DNA of 64,000 bases, taken from Ralstonia pickettii (GTDB lineage: Bacteria; Pseudomonadota; Gammaproteobacteria; Burkholderiales; Burkholderiaceae). The first letter of the stretch is position 1. Each line of letters starts with the position of its first letter. The stretch lies in the NCBI RefSeq assembly GCF_000607165.1, contig NZ_JFZG01000008.1:124001-188000 (forward strand), given 5' to 3'. The notes under the pieces are model-generated. The model was given only the letters and a program-made list of their open reading frames with translations. It was not told where the DNA came from and searched no databases. A program made the position numbers and the translations under genes. This document shows, piece after piece, positions 18,212 through 28,000 of this stretch.

Positions 18212-19846
18212 TCACACGTCGATCGCCGAGGTGGAGTTCACCTTGCGGCGCAGCTCGTACTTCTGGATCTTGCCTGTCGACGTCTTGGGCAGCGGCCCGA
18301 AGAACACCGCTTTGGGCACCTTGAAGCCGGCCAGCAATGTCTTGCAATGCGCGATCAGGTCTTCTGCGGTGGCGGTGGCGCCGTCTTTGAGTTCAACGAA
18401 GGCGCACGGTGTTTCGCCCCACTTGGCGTCGGGCTGGGCGACCACGGCGGCAGCCAGCACGGCGGGGTGGCGGTACAGCGCGTCTTCCACCTCGACGCTT
18501 GAGATGTTCTCGCCGCCGGAGATGATGATGTCCTTGCTGCGGTCCTTGATCTTGATGTAGCCGTCGGGCATGCAGACGCCCAGGTCGCCGGTGTGGAACC
18601 AGCCGCCGGCAAAGGCCTCGCGCGTGGCCTTCTCGTTCTTGAGGTAGCCCTTCATGCAGATGTTGCCGCGGAACATGATCTCGCCAATGGTCTCGCCATC
18701 GGCCGGCACGGGCTGCATGGTTTCCGGGTTGAGTACCGCCACCTGCGATTGCAGGTGGTACCGCACGCCCTGGCGCGCCTTCATCGTGGCGCGGTCGTGC
18801 TCGGGCAGCGTGCGCCATTCGTCCTGCTCGGCACAGACGGCGGCGGGGCCGTACACCTCGGTCAGGCCGTAGACGTGCGTCAGCTCGAAGCCCATGGCTT
18901 CCATCTGCGCCAGCACGGCCGCCGGCGGCGGTGCGCCCGCCACCATGCCGCGCACCGGCCCGCGCAAGCCCTCGCGCCAAGACGGCGGCGCGTTCACCAG
19001 CGCGGTGTGCACGATGGGCGCTGCGCAGTAGTGCGTCACGCCCTCGTCGCGCATGAGGTCGAACACCAGCTTCGGCTCGAACTTGCGCAGGCAGACGTTC
19101 ACGCCCGCGCGCGCCGCGATCGTCCACGGAAAGCACCAGCCATTGCAGTGGAACATCGGCAGCGTCCAGAGATAGACCGGATGCTTGGGCAGATCCCACT
19201 CCAGGATGTTCGATACCGCGTTGATGGTGGCGCCACGATGGTGATAGACCACGCCCTTCGGGTCACCCGTGGTGCCCGAGGTGTAGTTGAGCGCAATCGC
19301 ATCCCACTCATCGGCCGGCATCTGCCACGCATAGTGCGGGTCGCCCGAGGCGAGGAAGGATTCGTAATCGGTGTCGCCAAACGGCTCGGCCTGCGGGCCC
19401 AGGGCATCGTTCACGGCAATCACTTTCAGGCCGGGAATCTCCAGCGCCATCTGGCGGGCCACGTCGGCAAACTCGGTGTCGGCCAACAGTACACGGGCTT
19501 CGCCATGGCGCAGCATGAAGACGAGGTTGGCGGCGTCCAGGCGAATGTTGAGCGCGTTGAGCACGCCGCCGGCCATCGGCACCCCGAAATGTGCCTCCAC
19601 CATGGCCGGTGTGTTCGGCAAGAGCGCCGCCACCGTATCGCCACGGCCGACGCCGGCCAGCGCCAGCGCACTGGCCAGGCGGCGCGCGCGCACATAGGTG
19701 TCGCGCCAGTTCTGGCGCACGGCGCCGTGCACGATCGCCAGACGGTCACCATAGACGTCTGCCGCGCGGGCAAGAAATTCGATCGGGGTGAGCGGGACGA
19801 AGTTGGCCGCGTTGCGGGCCAGACCGCTATCAAAATCCGTGGGCAT
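18212..19846 (-). CDS. Acyl-CoA synthetase (AMP-forming)
   Basis: A 544-residue ligase of the ANL superfamily, cytoplasmic, forming acyl-CoA from a carboxylic acid, ATP and CoA. Motifs in order: the P-loop NYTSGTTGDPKGV (about 187-199), YGLTEVYGP (about 325), GWFHTGDLG (about 415), KDIIISGGENIS (hinge) and TGKIQKYELR with the catalytic lysine near the end. The sequence style (GWCFPWTIAARAGVNVCLR) matches medium-chain or fatty-acid CoA ligases. The ATG at 19846 has GGAG upstream. It is divergent from the Crp/Fnr gene, which may regulate it through the palindrome at 19919. Confidence 0.9.
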   Translation of the reverse strand: MPTDFDSGLARNAANFVPLTPIEFLARAADVYGDRLAIVHGAVRQNWRDTYVRARRLASALALAGVGRGDTVAALLPNTPAMVEAHFGVPMAGGVLNALNIRLDAANLVFMLRHGEARVLLADTEFADVARQMALEIPGLKVIAVNDALGPQAEPFGDTDYESFLASGDPHYAWQMPADEWDAIALNYTSGTTGDPKGVVYHHRGATINAVSNILEWDLPKHPVYLWTLPMFHCNGWCFPWTIAARAGVNVCLRKFEPKLVFDLMRDEGVTHYCAAPIVHTALVNAPPSWREGLRGPVRGMVAGAPPPAAVLAQMEAMGFELTHVYGLTEVYGPAAVCAEQDEWRTLPEHDRATMKARQGVRYHLQSQVAVLNPETMQPVPADGETIGEIMFRGNICMKGYLKNEKATREAFAGGWFHTGDLGVCMPDGYIKIKDRSKDIIISGGENISSVEVEDALYRHPAVLAAAVVAQPDAKWGETPCAFVELKDGATATAEDLIAHCKTLLAGFKVPKAVFFGPLPKTSTGKIQKYELRRKVNSTSAIDV

Positions 19847-19918
19847 TGCTGTGTCTCCGTGCGCCGGGCGCTGTTGCTTTTTGTTGGGCAACGCTATCAT
19901 CTGCTAGCTTCCGCACTC

Positions 19919-19934
19919 TGTCACTTGGATGACA
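19919..19934. promoter_or_regulatory. Palindrome, candidate Crp/Fnr operator (site 1)
   Basis: TGTCAC-TTGG-ATGACA is a 16-bp palindrome with one mismatch. It sits between the divergent acyl-CoA synthetase and Crp/Fnr genes. A second copy of the same layout follows the Crp/Fnr gene. Confidence 0.5.
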
Positions 19935-20040
19935 AACCGCCCGGAAACCCGCGCCACACCAAGGCTGACGGGTTTCTTACAAAGCGACGGCAGAGCCCCA
20001 CGCGCCCCCGCCACCCTTTGACCGAGTGCCCACGCCTGCC

Positions 20041-20739
20041 ATGAACGCAACCCGCGCCCCCACGCCCGCCACACAACTGGAAGGCCATGCGTGGTTCACC
20101 GCGCTGGCGCCTGAACACCAGGCCCTGGCCGCGCGAGAAACCGTGCTGCAGGCATTCGAGCCCGGCGCCTTCATTGCCCGGCGCGGTGAGCCGTCTCGCT
20201 ACTGGATCGGCGTCGACACCGGCCTCATCAAGCTGGCGGTGTACACCTCCGACGGGCGCGGCTGCACGTTCTCGGGCGTGCCCGCGGGCGGCTGGTGCGG
20301 CGAGGGCAGCGTCATCAAGCGCGAGGACCGCCGCTATGACGTGATCGCCATCCGCGCCTCGCAAGTGCTGCTGGTGCCCGAACCCGTGTTCAACACGCTG
20401 CTCGCCCAGAGCCTGCCCTTTGCCAGCTTTGTCGTGCGCCAGCTCAACGAGCGTATGGGCCAGTTCATTGCCACCGTGCAGAACGACCGGCTGCTGAGCG
20501 CCGATGCGCGCGTGGCGCAAGCGATTGCGCAGTTGTTCCACCCCGCGCTGTACCCGCGCACGAGCACCGTGCTGGAACTGTCGCAGGAAGAGATCGGGCT
20601 GCTGACGGGACTGTCGCGCCAGCGCGTCAACCGCGCGCTGCAGCGTCTGGCCGAAGGCGGCATGATTGCGCTGTCATACCAGACCATCCGCGTGACCGAC
20701 CTTGAGCGGCTGCGGCTCTTCGGCTTGTCGGAGCTGTAA
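20041..20739 (+). CDS. Crp/Fnr-family transcriptional regulator
   Basis: A 232-residue regulator. A cyclic-nucleotide-binding-like beta roll (about 20-135, with the turn GGWCGEGSVI) is joined by a long dimer helix to a winged HTH at about 170-225 (LSQEEIGLLTGLSRQRVNRALQRL). The Fnr iron-sulphur cysteines are absent and the cAMP-binding signature is incomplete, so the effector is unknown. The ATG at 20041 is used; a GTG at 20026 would add five residues. TGTCAC-n4 palindromes lie on both sides of the gene and fit autoregulation and control of both neighbours. Confidence 0.88.
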   Translation: MNATRAPTPATQLEGHAWFTALAPEHQALAARETVLQAFEPGAFIARRGEPSRYWIGVDTGLIKLAVYTSDGRGCTFSGVPAGGWCGEGSVIKREDRRYDVIAIRASQVLLVPEPVFNTLLAQSLPFASFVVRQLNERMGQFIATVQNDRLLSADARVAQAIAQLFHPALYPRTSTVLELSQEEIGLLTGLSRQRVNRALQRLAEGGMIALSYQTIRVTDLERLRLFGLSEL

Positions 20740-20753
20740 GCGCCGCCGGACTC

Positions 20754-20769
20754 TGTCACCCGAGCGACA
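20754..20769. promoter_or_regulatory. Palindrome, candidate Crp/Fnr operator (site 2)
   Basis: TGTCAC-CCGA-GCGACA is a 16-bp palindrome with one mismatch, 71 bases before the AraC-like gene. It matches the site at 19919 in half-site, spacer and the preceding CTC. Confidence 0.5.
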
Positions 20770-20839
20770 TTGCCCCTGTTGCGCGCAGTCTTAGAATCCT
20801 GCGACAGTCGCGCTTCACCCGCCGCCTTATCGGTCAGCC

Positions 20840-21517
20840 ATGCCACTCATCAGCCGTGCCCATGTCCGTCTCTCGCGCCTGCGCTTTCCGTTTGCGGTGC
20901 GCGTGCAGGCCGAGCTGGGCAGCGCGTGCCTGCGCGATGCCAATGGGCGGCGCGAAGTGCGCCCGGGTGACCCCTTTGTGGTGCCTGCCTTCGCGCATTT
21001 CGGCTGCGAGATACCGGGCACTGTGTGGCAGCCATGCGCCATCAGCTTCAAGGCCGTGCCCGACGCAGGCTGCCCCCGCATGGCCGCCATCCAGCATGAC
21101 AAGCCCTGGGCACGCGCACTGGCCACGCTGGTGTTCGAACACCCCGCGCAGGCATGGAAAGCGGACTTGCTCAGCGAGTGCTGGCAGGCCTGCCCGCGTC
21201 AGGTGCGTGCGCGTCTGTTTGCTGAAGGTGAAGCGCTGCATGCCCTGGTGCGCGAGCAACGCGCCGCGTGGGCGCTGTACCAGTTGGCGCTGATGTGCGG
21301 CAATGCCGAGCCCGAAGGTGAAGCCGAAGCGCTGCATGCGGTGGCCCGGCGGGCCGGCCTGCGCAACGTACGCACCTTGAATGAAACATGCGCAAGCCTG
21401 TTCGGAGTGGAGCTGGGCGCCCTGCTGGCGCGCAACGCAGATTCGGCCTGCGGTGCGGTGCACGGTAGCGCCGCCCCATTGGAGCGGTGGGCGCAGCCGC
21501 TGGCGATGGCCGTTTAA
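20840..21517 (+). CDS. AraC-like protein with degenerate DNA-binding domain
   Basis: A 225-residue protein. The N-terminal about 80 residues look like an AraC-type cupin sensor (VRPGDPFVVPAFAHFGCEI). The C-terminal part aligns to the two AraC helix-turn-helix units: VRARLFAEGEALHALVREQR matches the first and AVARRAGLRNVRTLNETCAS the second, ending FGVELGALL. Several usual residues of the second unit are changed, so DNA binding may be weak or altered. It follows the Crp/Fnr gene and a palindromic site and is probably controlled by it. The assignment rests on these alignments by eye. Confidence 0.55.
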   Translation: MPLISRAHVRLSRLRFPFAVRVQAELGSACLRDANGRREVRPGDPFVVPAFAHFGCEIPGTVWQPCAISFKAVPDAGCPRMAAIQHDKPWARALATLVFEHPAQAWKADLLSECWQACPRQVRARLFAEGEALHALVREQRAAWALYQLALMCGNAEPEGEAEALHAVARRAGLRNVRTLNETCASLFGVELGALLARNADSACGAVHGSAAPLERWAQPLAMAV

Positions 21518-21539
21518 GCGCTGCGCCGCAACCGCGGCA

Positions 21540-22487
21540 TCAATCCAGGATCACCCCGCTTCGCACGCCCGCACGTGGCGGCAGGCTGGGCTCGCCAAGC
21601 ATGTCGCGCACGGCGTCTTCAATCGTGTTGGAGAGCGCGTTGAGCGCGAGGTCGTTGTCTTCCGTGCCGAACGGGTCTTCGAGCTGCGAGGCAATGGCCT
21701 CGTGCGCCATGAAGGTGTACGCCACGAACACCGCAAACACGGGCGTGAAGCTGCCGATGCTTTCCACCAGCCCGAACGGCAGTGCCGCGCAGAAGAAGTA
21801 CACCGTGCGGTGGATCATGACGGAGTACGCAAACGGCAGCGGCGTGCCGGCAATGCGCTCGCACCCGCCGATGCTGTTGGACAGCTCGTTCAGGTTGCGA
21901 TCGAACGCCAGGGCGGCATACCCATCGAGTGCGCCGGCTTGCGCGCGACGCTGCACCCATTCACTCAACCACTGCACAATGACGATGGGCCGGTAGCGCG
22001 AGGCCATCACGCGTTCGAGCAACGGCGCAGGCAGGCGCGCGGCGAGGTCTTCGCGCGCATCGGTGTGGCGCAACTGATGGCGCAGCGCGTGCGGCAGCGC
22101 ACCGAGCACCTGCGCGAACTCGCGCACGTCGGCATCGGCCACGGCACCGTTCATGCCATTCGGGCCATCGCCACGCGGCAACGTCAGTGCCTGGCGCGTG
22201 AGTGAGCGCGCCGTGTTGAGCAACTGGCCCCAGAGCTTGCGCGCCTCCCAATAGCGGTCGTAGCTCGCGTTGTTGCGAAAGCCCAGGAACACCGCCAGCG
22301 CAATGCCGACGAGCGAGAACGGCGTCGTGCTCAGGTTGACCGAGATGGGCAGCAGGTGCGCATGCACCGCAATGGCCACCAGCGACACGAAGAAGATCAG
22401 GAACAGGCGCGGCAAAAGCTGCGGCAGCACCGAACCGCGCCATGCCAGAAGCATGCGGAACCAGTGCAGATGGGGGCGGACAACCAT
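21540..22487 (-). CDS. Bestrophin-like (UPF0187) membrane protein
   Basis: A 315-residue inner-membrane protein. The N-terminal motif MVVRPHLHWFRMLLAWRGSV, two helices at about 22-65 and the segment LGFRNNASYDRYWEARKLWG are hallmarks of the bacterial bestrophin/YneE family. Members conduct cations or anions as pentamers. The C-terminal helices include AYTFMAHEAIASQLEDPFG, also typical. The ATG at 22487 is chosen from this N-terminal motif; no strong ribosome site is visible. The physiological ion is unknown. Confidence 0.88.
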   Translation of the reverse strand: MVVRPHLHWFRMLLAWRGSVLPQLLPRLFLIFFVSLVAIAVHAHLLPISVNLSTTPFSLVGIALAVFLGFRNNASYDRYWEARKLWGQLLNTARSLTRQALTLPRGDGPNGMNGAVADADVREFAQVLGALPHALRHQLRHTDAREDLAARLPAPLLERVMASRYRPIVIVQWLSEWVQRRAQAGALDGYAALAFDRNLNELSNSIGGCERIAGTPLPFAYSVMIHRTVYFFCAALPFGLVESIGSFTPVFAVFVAYTFMAHEAIASQLEDPFGTEDNDLALNALSNTIEDAVRDMLGEPSLPPRAGVRSGVILD

Positions 22488-22847
22488 GGGGAGGGTGAGG
22501 CGGGAGCTGGAGTGGCTGCGATTATCGCAGAGCACCCCGGGCGTCTGACACCCGTGTTGGGGTGCATTTACGCTACGTGCGGCTCGGCGCCGAGTTGCGC
22601 GGCGCAATGCCGGGAGGCGCGCGCCAGCATCACGGCGGATGCATTGCCTGCACGCAGGACATGCCCTGCGGCGGCAGGCAGTATTTTATGGTTCGATTAT
22701 TTTCAAATACCGATCAACCAAGATTTTAAAAACCCAGCGCATCGAACATACAAAACGCAAATCGGCGCAAAACGAACGCTCTCGTTTTACGCCAACCTAT
22801 GCGGAACCCCCCTTTTCAGGATTCCGCACGATCAAGCCTGCAGAAAA
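22488..22847. other. AT-rich gap downstream of the lectin gene
   Basis: No gene is supported. The stretch 22690-22800 is AT-rich compared with its flanks. TGCGGAA (22800-22806) and TTCCGCA (22822-22828) form a hairpin just after the lectin stop and may mark the end of its transcript, although no T-run follows. Confidence 0.4.
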
Positions 22848-23123
22848 TCAGTTGGTGGCGGTGTAGCCGCCCTTGGTCCAGCTGTTGCCGTCCCAGCACC
22901 ACTCGGTGGTATTGCTGCCGCTGGTTGCATACACGCGGATATGGATAGCGCTGCCGACCAGCCAGCTGGTGACGGAGACGTTATCGCCGGGCTCGTTGAA
23001 AGCGCCCGTGTACCACCCCTTCCCGTCATAGCAACGCTCGGTGATCTTGCCACCATTGGCCGTGTACACACGGATCGACGGCACTGTCCCCCACGACGTG
23101 GCAGCGGTCTGAACGTTCGACAT
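22848..23123 (-). CDS. Fucose-binding lectin, RSL family
   Basis: A 91-residue protein that matches, from memory, R. solanacearum lectin RSL almost throughout. Each chain has two beta-blade repeats ([16 protein letters not shown] and [16 protein letters not shown]), and three chains form a six-bladed propeller that binds alpha-L-fucose. Counting without Met, the recalled sugar-site residues Arg17, Glu28, Trp36, Arg62, Glu73, Trp76 and Trp81 are kept, but position 31 is Tyr instead of Trp. There is no signal peptide, as in RSL. GGAGA lies 6 bases before the ATG. It stands alone between AT-rich gaps. A role in binding plant or host glycans is inferred. Confidence 0.95.
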   Translation of the reverse strand: MSNVQTAATSWGTVPSIRVYTANGGKITERCYDGKGWYTGAFNEPGDNVSVTSWLVGSAIHIRVYATSGSNTTEWCWDGNSWTKGGYTATN

Positions 23124-23410
23124 GTTTTATCTCCAGAATGTGATTTCAATATCAACGCAGCAAATGCGGTGCGATTTTCACGGCATTTACTTCGGCCCAA
23201 ATTCAGGGCTTCGGTAGCATAAGCAAATAAAATTCCAGCCGCCGCTGAGATATATGAAGTACAGATGGAGAGAAAACTTACTGAACAGATTACCGATTTG
23301 GCGCCCTAACCATTATGTTGAGCGCACCAACAAAATAGTCAGAAGGCACCAGGTGGGACGATTAGAAACGGCCTAATCCTAAATGGCTGCAAGAGGTGGC
23401 ATAGGGCCGC
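23124..23410. other. AT-rich promoter region of the lectin gene
   Basis: There is no gene in this 287-base gap. It is markedly AT-rich and holds the promoter of the lectin gene on the minus strand. No clear quorum-sensing or HrpB site was found on that strand. Confidence 0.4.
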
Positions 23411-24134
<724 letters not shown>

Positions 24135-24148
<14 letters not shown>

Positions 24149-24788
24149 AGAGCTTCTTTTCCAGATGAGAGGCACAGAGAGACAGCGGCCAGCACAGCGC
24201 GAAGTACGCAACGGCCACCAGCCCGTAGATAAGGAACGGCTGGAAGGTGGCATTGGCCAGCACCGAACCCAGCTTGGACAAGTCTTCAAACCCGATGATG
24301 GAGGCCACCGCCGTGCCCTTGACGATCTGCACGGAGAAACCCACGGTGGGCGCAATCGACAGGCGCACCGCCTGCGGCAGCACTACGTGACGCATCTGTT
24401 GGAAGTAGCCCATCGCCAGGCTGGAAGACGCCTCCCACTGGCCGCGCGGGATGGCCTCCACACAGCCGCGCCACACCTCGGCCAGATAGGCGCTGGTGTA
24501 TAGCGTCAGGCCGATGGCGGCGGCAGTCCAGGGCGACATGTCGAACCCCGCCATGGACGCACCAAAGAACACGATGAACATCTGCATGAGCAGCGGCGTG
24601 TTCTGAAAGAGCTGGATGTAAGCCTTGCTCACGCGCCGGAGCGTGGCGTTGCGGCCCACGCGGGCAAACAGCACCACCAGGCCGGCCGTGCCGCCCAGCG
24701 CAAAGGCCATGAGCGACAGCATGAGCGTAGCGAGCAGCCCTTCCCCCAGCTTGAGGAGAATGGGCAACAGAGGGATGTCGGAGATCAT
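24135..24788 (-). CDS. Polar amino-acid ABC transporter, permease 2
   Basis: A 217-residue inner-membrane protein of the HisM/GlnP family with about five helices. The EAA loop is visible as EAIPRGQWEASSSLAMGYFQ, where the ATPase docks. The start overlaps the previous permease by 4 bases, so the two are made together and should form a heterodimer. Confidence 0.92.
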
Positions 24789-25516
24789 GCTGCACTTCCG
24801 GTGGTGGTCGCTGCGTTGGTGGTGGCAAGCGGTGCTGCCGATGCTGCAGGCGCGCGACGCCCCACGACAAAGCGCTGCCCGATCCAGGCCAGCAACTGAC
24901 GCAGCAACAGCGCCAGCGCAAAGTACAGCGCCGTCACCACCAGGTAGGTTTCAAACGCGCGGAAGTTGCGCGACTGGATGAAGTTGGCGGCAAAGGTCAG
25001 ATCCTGTGCGGCAATCTGCGAGACGACCGACGTACCCAGCATCACGATCACGATTTGGCTGCTCAGCGCCGGCCACACCTTCTGCAACGCCGGGCGTAAC
25101 ACCACATGCCGGAAGATGGCCCAGCGGCTCATTGCCAGCGCATTGGCTGCTTCCAACTGGCCGCGCGGCGTTTCTTGAATGCCCGCACGCACGATCTCGG
25201 TGATGTACGCACCCAGGTTGACCACCGCCGTGAGCAACGCCGCCTGCCATTCGTTGATCTGCACACCCAGCGAGGGCAAACCGAAGAACACGAACATCAA
25301 CTGCACCAGGAACGGCGTGTTGCGGATGCCCTCCACATACACCTTGAACAGCGCATTGAACGGAGCGATGCGCCAGGCGCGGCACACACCGCCGGCAATG
25401 CCGATGGCGCCACCGAGCACCGCGCCCGCCGCCGTGAGCGCGAGCGTAAAGGCCGCGCCCTGCGCGAGCTGGCCGCTGTAACTGAAGACAGCGCCAAAGT
25501 CGAATTGATAAGCCAT
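24785..25516 (-). CDS. Polar amino-acid ABC transporter, permease 1
   Basis: A 243-residue inner-membrane protein of the HisM/GlnP family. The EAA loop is ETPRGQLEAANALAMS. A Thr/Ala-rich tail of about 25 residues follows the last helix. The start is uncertain: ATG at 25516 (MAYQFDFG) and ATG at 25525 (MTSMAYQ) are both possible and neither has a strong ribosome site. Confidence 0.92.
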   Translation of the reverse strand: MAYQFDFGAVFSYSGQLAQGAAFTLALTAAGAVLGGAIGIAGGVCRAWRIAPFNALFKVYVEGIRNTPFLVQLMFVFFGLPSLGVQINEWQAALLTAVVNLGAYITEIVRAGIQETPRGQLEAANALAMSRWAIFRHVVLRPALQKVWPALSSQIVIVMLGTSVVSQIAAQDLTFAANFIQSRNFRAFETYLVVTALYFALALLLRQLLAWIGQRFVVGRRAPAASAAPLATTNAATTTGSAA

Positions 25517-25584
25517 GGAGGTCATCCGTGGCCCGGCACACCTAAGCGCGCGCCGGGCCTGTGTTGCGAAGGCGTGCGCGGTTC

Positions 25585-26412
25585 TTACATCTTTGCCGGC
25601 AGCGGCATCTTGATCCAGCGCTGCGACAGATCGTTCAGGCGGCCGTCCGTCTTCAGCTTGGTAATGATGGCGTTCACCTTGTCCAGCAGCGCGGGCTCGC
25701 CCTTGGCCACCCCCACGTAGCACGGCGTGTCTTCCACGGGGAACTTCACGTCGAGCTGGCGCAGCTTCGTGCGCTCGTTCACCGCGTTGGCAACGATGTT
25801 GCCCAGCGTGACCAACTGCACCTGACCGATCAGGTAGCTCTGCGCGGTGGCGTTGTTGTCTTCATAGCGTTTGATGGTGGCCGAGGCCGGAGCCAGCGCA
25901 GAGAGGGCCAGGTCTTCCGTCGAGCCGCGCGTGACGCCAATCGTCTTGCCAGCCAAGTCAGCGGGCGCCTTGATCGACGCCTCCTTCGGGCCGTACACGC
26001 TCTTGGGGAACGGTGCATACGCCTGCGAGAAGTCGATCACCTTGGCGCGCTCGGCGTTCTTACCCAGGCTGGAGATGACCACATCCACCTTGCCCGTGGT
26101 CAGGAACGGAATGCGGTTGGTGCTGGTCACGGGCACCAGCTCTGCCTTGACGCCGAGTTCCTTGGCGATGAGGCCGGCCATGTCGATGTCATAGCCCTGC
26201 AGCTTCAAGTCCGGACCGAGCGAGCCGAACGGCGGGAAGTCATTCGGGATTGCCACGCGGATCACGCCGGCCTTCTGGATGTTGGCCAGCGTATCGGCAT
26301 GGGCCGGGCGGCCCGGCAACAACGCGACAAGCGCGCTGGCCGCCATGACGGCGTGGAAGAAGGTGCGGCGCGAGGCATGACGCGACAGGTGCAGAGCAAG
26401 GGTGCGGATCAT
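25585..26412 (-). CDS. Amino-acid ABC transporter, periplasmic binding protein
   Basis: A 275-residue protein of solute-binding family 3. A signal peptide of about 39 residues, with twin arginine residues before a hydrophobic stretch, ends near AHADT. The mature part begins IRVAIPNDFPPFG and contains GYDIDMAGLIAKELG, both typical of polar amino-acid binding proteins. The ligand cannot be named. AGGAG precedes the ATG. It lies 22 bases after the GntR gene, in the same direction. Confidence 0.93.
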   Translation of the reverse strand: MIRTLALHLSRHASRRTFFHAVMAASALVALLPGRPAHADTLANIQKAGVIRVAIPNDFPPFGSLGPDLKLQGYDIDMAGLIAKELGVKAELVPVTSTNRIPFLTTGKVDVVISSLGKNAERAKVIDFSQAYAPFPKSVYGPKEASIKAPADLAGKTIGVTRGSTEDLALSALAPASATIKRYEDNNATAQSYLIGQVQLVTLGNIVANAVNERTKLRQLDVKFPVEDTPCYVGVAKGEPALLDKVNAIITKLKTDGRLNDLSQRWIKMPLPAKM

Positions 26413-26434
26413 TCAAAAAACTCCTTCAGGAAAT

Positions 26435-27199
26435 TCAGGAAATCGAGGCGAGGCGAAAGGAAACCGGTTCGTGCTGCATGGGTTCGGGCGTGGCGGGCGG
26501 CGCGCTCAAGTCGATGCCGCTGCGGCGCGCGGCCGACAACAGATGCGCGCGCATGGCCTCTGCGCTGGCGACGGCATCACCCGCGGCAACGGCCTGCACG
26601 ATGGCGTCGTGCTCGTGCGCGGGGTGGTCGTCTGCGCCGTTGCGGGCAAAGGGCAGGCGCAGGCTGTGGCCAATGGCGTGCTCCAACTGGCCGGCCATCG
26701 CCATCAACCCCGGGTTGCCGGACAACTGCGCGAGCAGCACATGGAAGTGCAAGTCCGCCTCTGCCGCGCTCAGCAAATCATTGCGCTCCAGCGCATGGGC
26801 CAACTGCTGCTGCAGCCACTGCAGGTGGCGCAGGCCGGCGGCATGCATGCGCGCGGCGGCCAGCGCCGTCCAGCCGGGCTCCAACACCAGACGCAGCTCA
26901 ATCAACTGACGCGGCGACAACGTGCCCAGCGCCGGCGTGGCAAACGGCCGATGCATGCGCTCGGCACTGGCCCGCTCTGCGCCAAACTTCTGGCCGCGCA
27001 CCACCACGCCACGGCTGGGGAGGATGTCGACCAGGCCCAGCGTCTCAAGCACCGTCAGCGCCTCGCGCAACGACGCGCGGCTCACGCCCAGCGTTTCCGC
27101 CAGCTCACGCTGCGGCGGCAGGCGGCTGCCACTGGGGTAATCGCCGCTCAGGATGCGTTGCTGGAGTGCTTGCGCGACGGAGGAAGGAATGCTGTGCAT
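26435..27199 (-). CDS. GntR/FadR-family regulator of the ABC operon
   Basis: A 254-residue regulator. The N-terminal winged HTH (LPPQRELAETLGVSRASLREAL) is followed by an all-helical FCD effector domain, with conserved histidines visible in ADLHFHVLL near 145. FCD domains bind small acids, often with a metal. As the first gene of the transport operon it probably senses the transported compound or a product and controls its own operon. The ATG at 27199 fits the domain start; a GTG 48 bases upstream is possible. Confidence 0.88.
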   Translation of the reverse strand: MHSIPSSVAQALQQRILSGDYPSGSRLPPQRELAETLGVSRASLREALTVLETLGLVDILPSRGVVVRGQKFGAERASAERMHRPFATPALGTLSPRQLIELRLVLEPGWTALAAARMHAAGLRHLQWLQQQLAHALERNDLLSAAEADLHFHVLLAQLSGNPGLMAMAGQLEHAIGHSLRLPFARNGADDHPAHEHDAIVQAVAAGDAVASAEAMRAHLLSAARRSGIDLSAPPATPEPMQHEPVSFRLASIS

Positions 27200-27520
27200 G
27201 GGCCGAAGTTTGGGAAAGACACGGTCGTGGTCTGACCGGTCGCCCACGGCTTATGCGAGTTTTGTGCCATGCAGCATCCAGCGGTATTCTTGGCTGTGCT
27301 GCGGGTGGGTGGTTGCCTGGGCTGTGCGCTTGGGCGAGGCGTGCGCTGGGGGGTGCGTGGGATTGGGCGCTTGGAGTTGGTGCGGGGTGCACCGGTTTGG
27401 GACGTGTGGGGAGATGGGAGCAGCGCGCTCCAACTAGCGTTGCACCTGTGGCAGGGCGGCGCGGCTATATTGCTTCACCAGAAACGTGACCTCGATGGAC
27501 GACGTAGACAACTCAGGCGC

Positions 27521-27820
27521 ATGGCGACAACTCCGACCTTCTACCCCTACAGCCCAGAGCCGCATCGGGGCATCGCGCAGTCAGCGCCAGTTGCGCAGGA
27601 TGTCATCAAGCTGGCGATCGACGCCGATGAGGCGCAAGCGTGGTTTTCAGAAACGCATGCGTGCCAACGGCTGCGGGAATTGTTTCCGGCCGCCATCGCG
27701 TTTTTGATTGAGGATGATTACCTGGGCGAGAAGCACAAGGCGTCGATCGTGCAGGAGCTGGCGCCGGCGAAGGTGACGTGGGAGCCCGGGTATCGGATTG
27801 ATGGGCGTCACGGGCGTTAG
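27521..27820 (+). CDS. Small conserved-looking hypothetical protein
   Basis: A 99-residue cytoplasmic protein that I do not recognise, starting MATTPTFYPYSPEPHRG. Codon use is strongly GC3-biased and the sequence is well balanced, which supports a real gene. The open frame continues upstream without a convincing start. Its ribosome site is weak (AGG 5 bases before the ATG). The middle is helical (IKLAIDADEAQAWFSETHAC). Confidence 0.55.
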   Translation: MATTPTFYPYSPEPHRGIAQSAPVAQDVIKLAIDADEAQAWFSETHACQRLRELFPAAIAFLIEDDYLGEKHKASIVQELAPAKVTWEPGYRIDGRHGR

Positions 27821-28000
27821 TGAATCTGCGCGCTGCCACGCATGCCGGCCATCGATGGCCAGTGCGGAGCGCGCCGGAACCACCACCTCAATCTCCGTTG
27901 GCACCCCCACCCGTCACGAGAATGGGCCGATCTCGTTATTGGCTTTCGCCGGCCCGCTTTATGGGAGAGCATTGCCCACGTTTCATGGCTGATCTGGCGA

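Noticed and set aside
18593-20044. Long plus-strand frame antisense to the acyl-CoA synthetase
   Set aside because: It is a shadow of a gene with complete catalytic motifs on the other strand.
23190-23215. TTCG-n15-TTCG near the lectin gene, resembling the HrpB-box TTCG-n16-TTCG
   Set aside because: The spacer is one base short and the orientation points away from the lectin gene.
27269-27520. N-terminal extension of the small gene at 27521
   Set aside because: The added residues are Gly/Arg/Val-rich and not protein-like; they span the gap after the gntR start.
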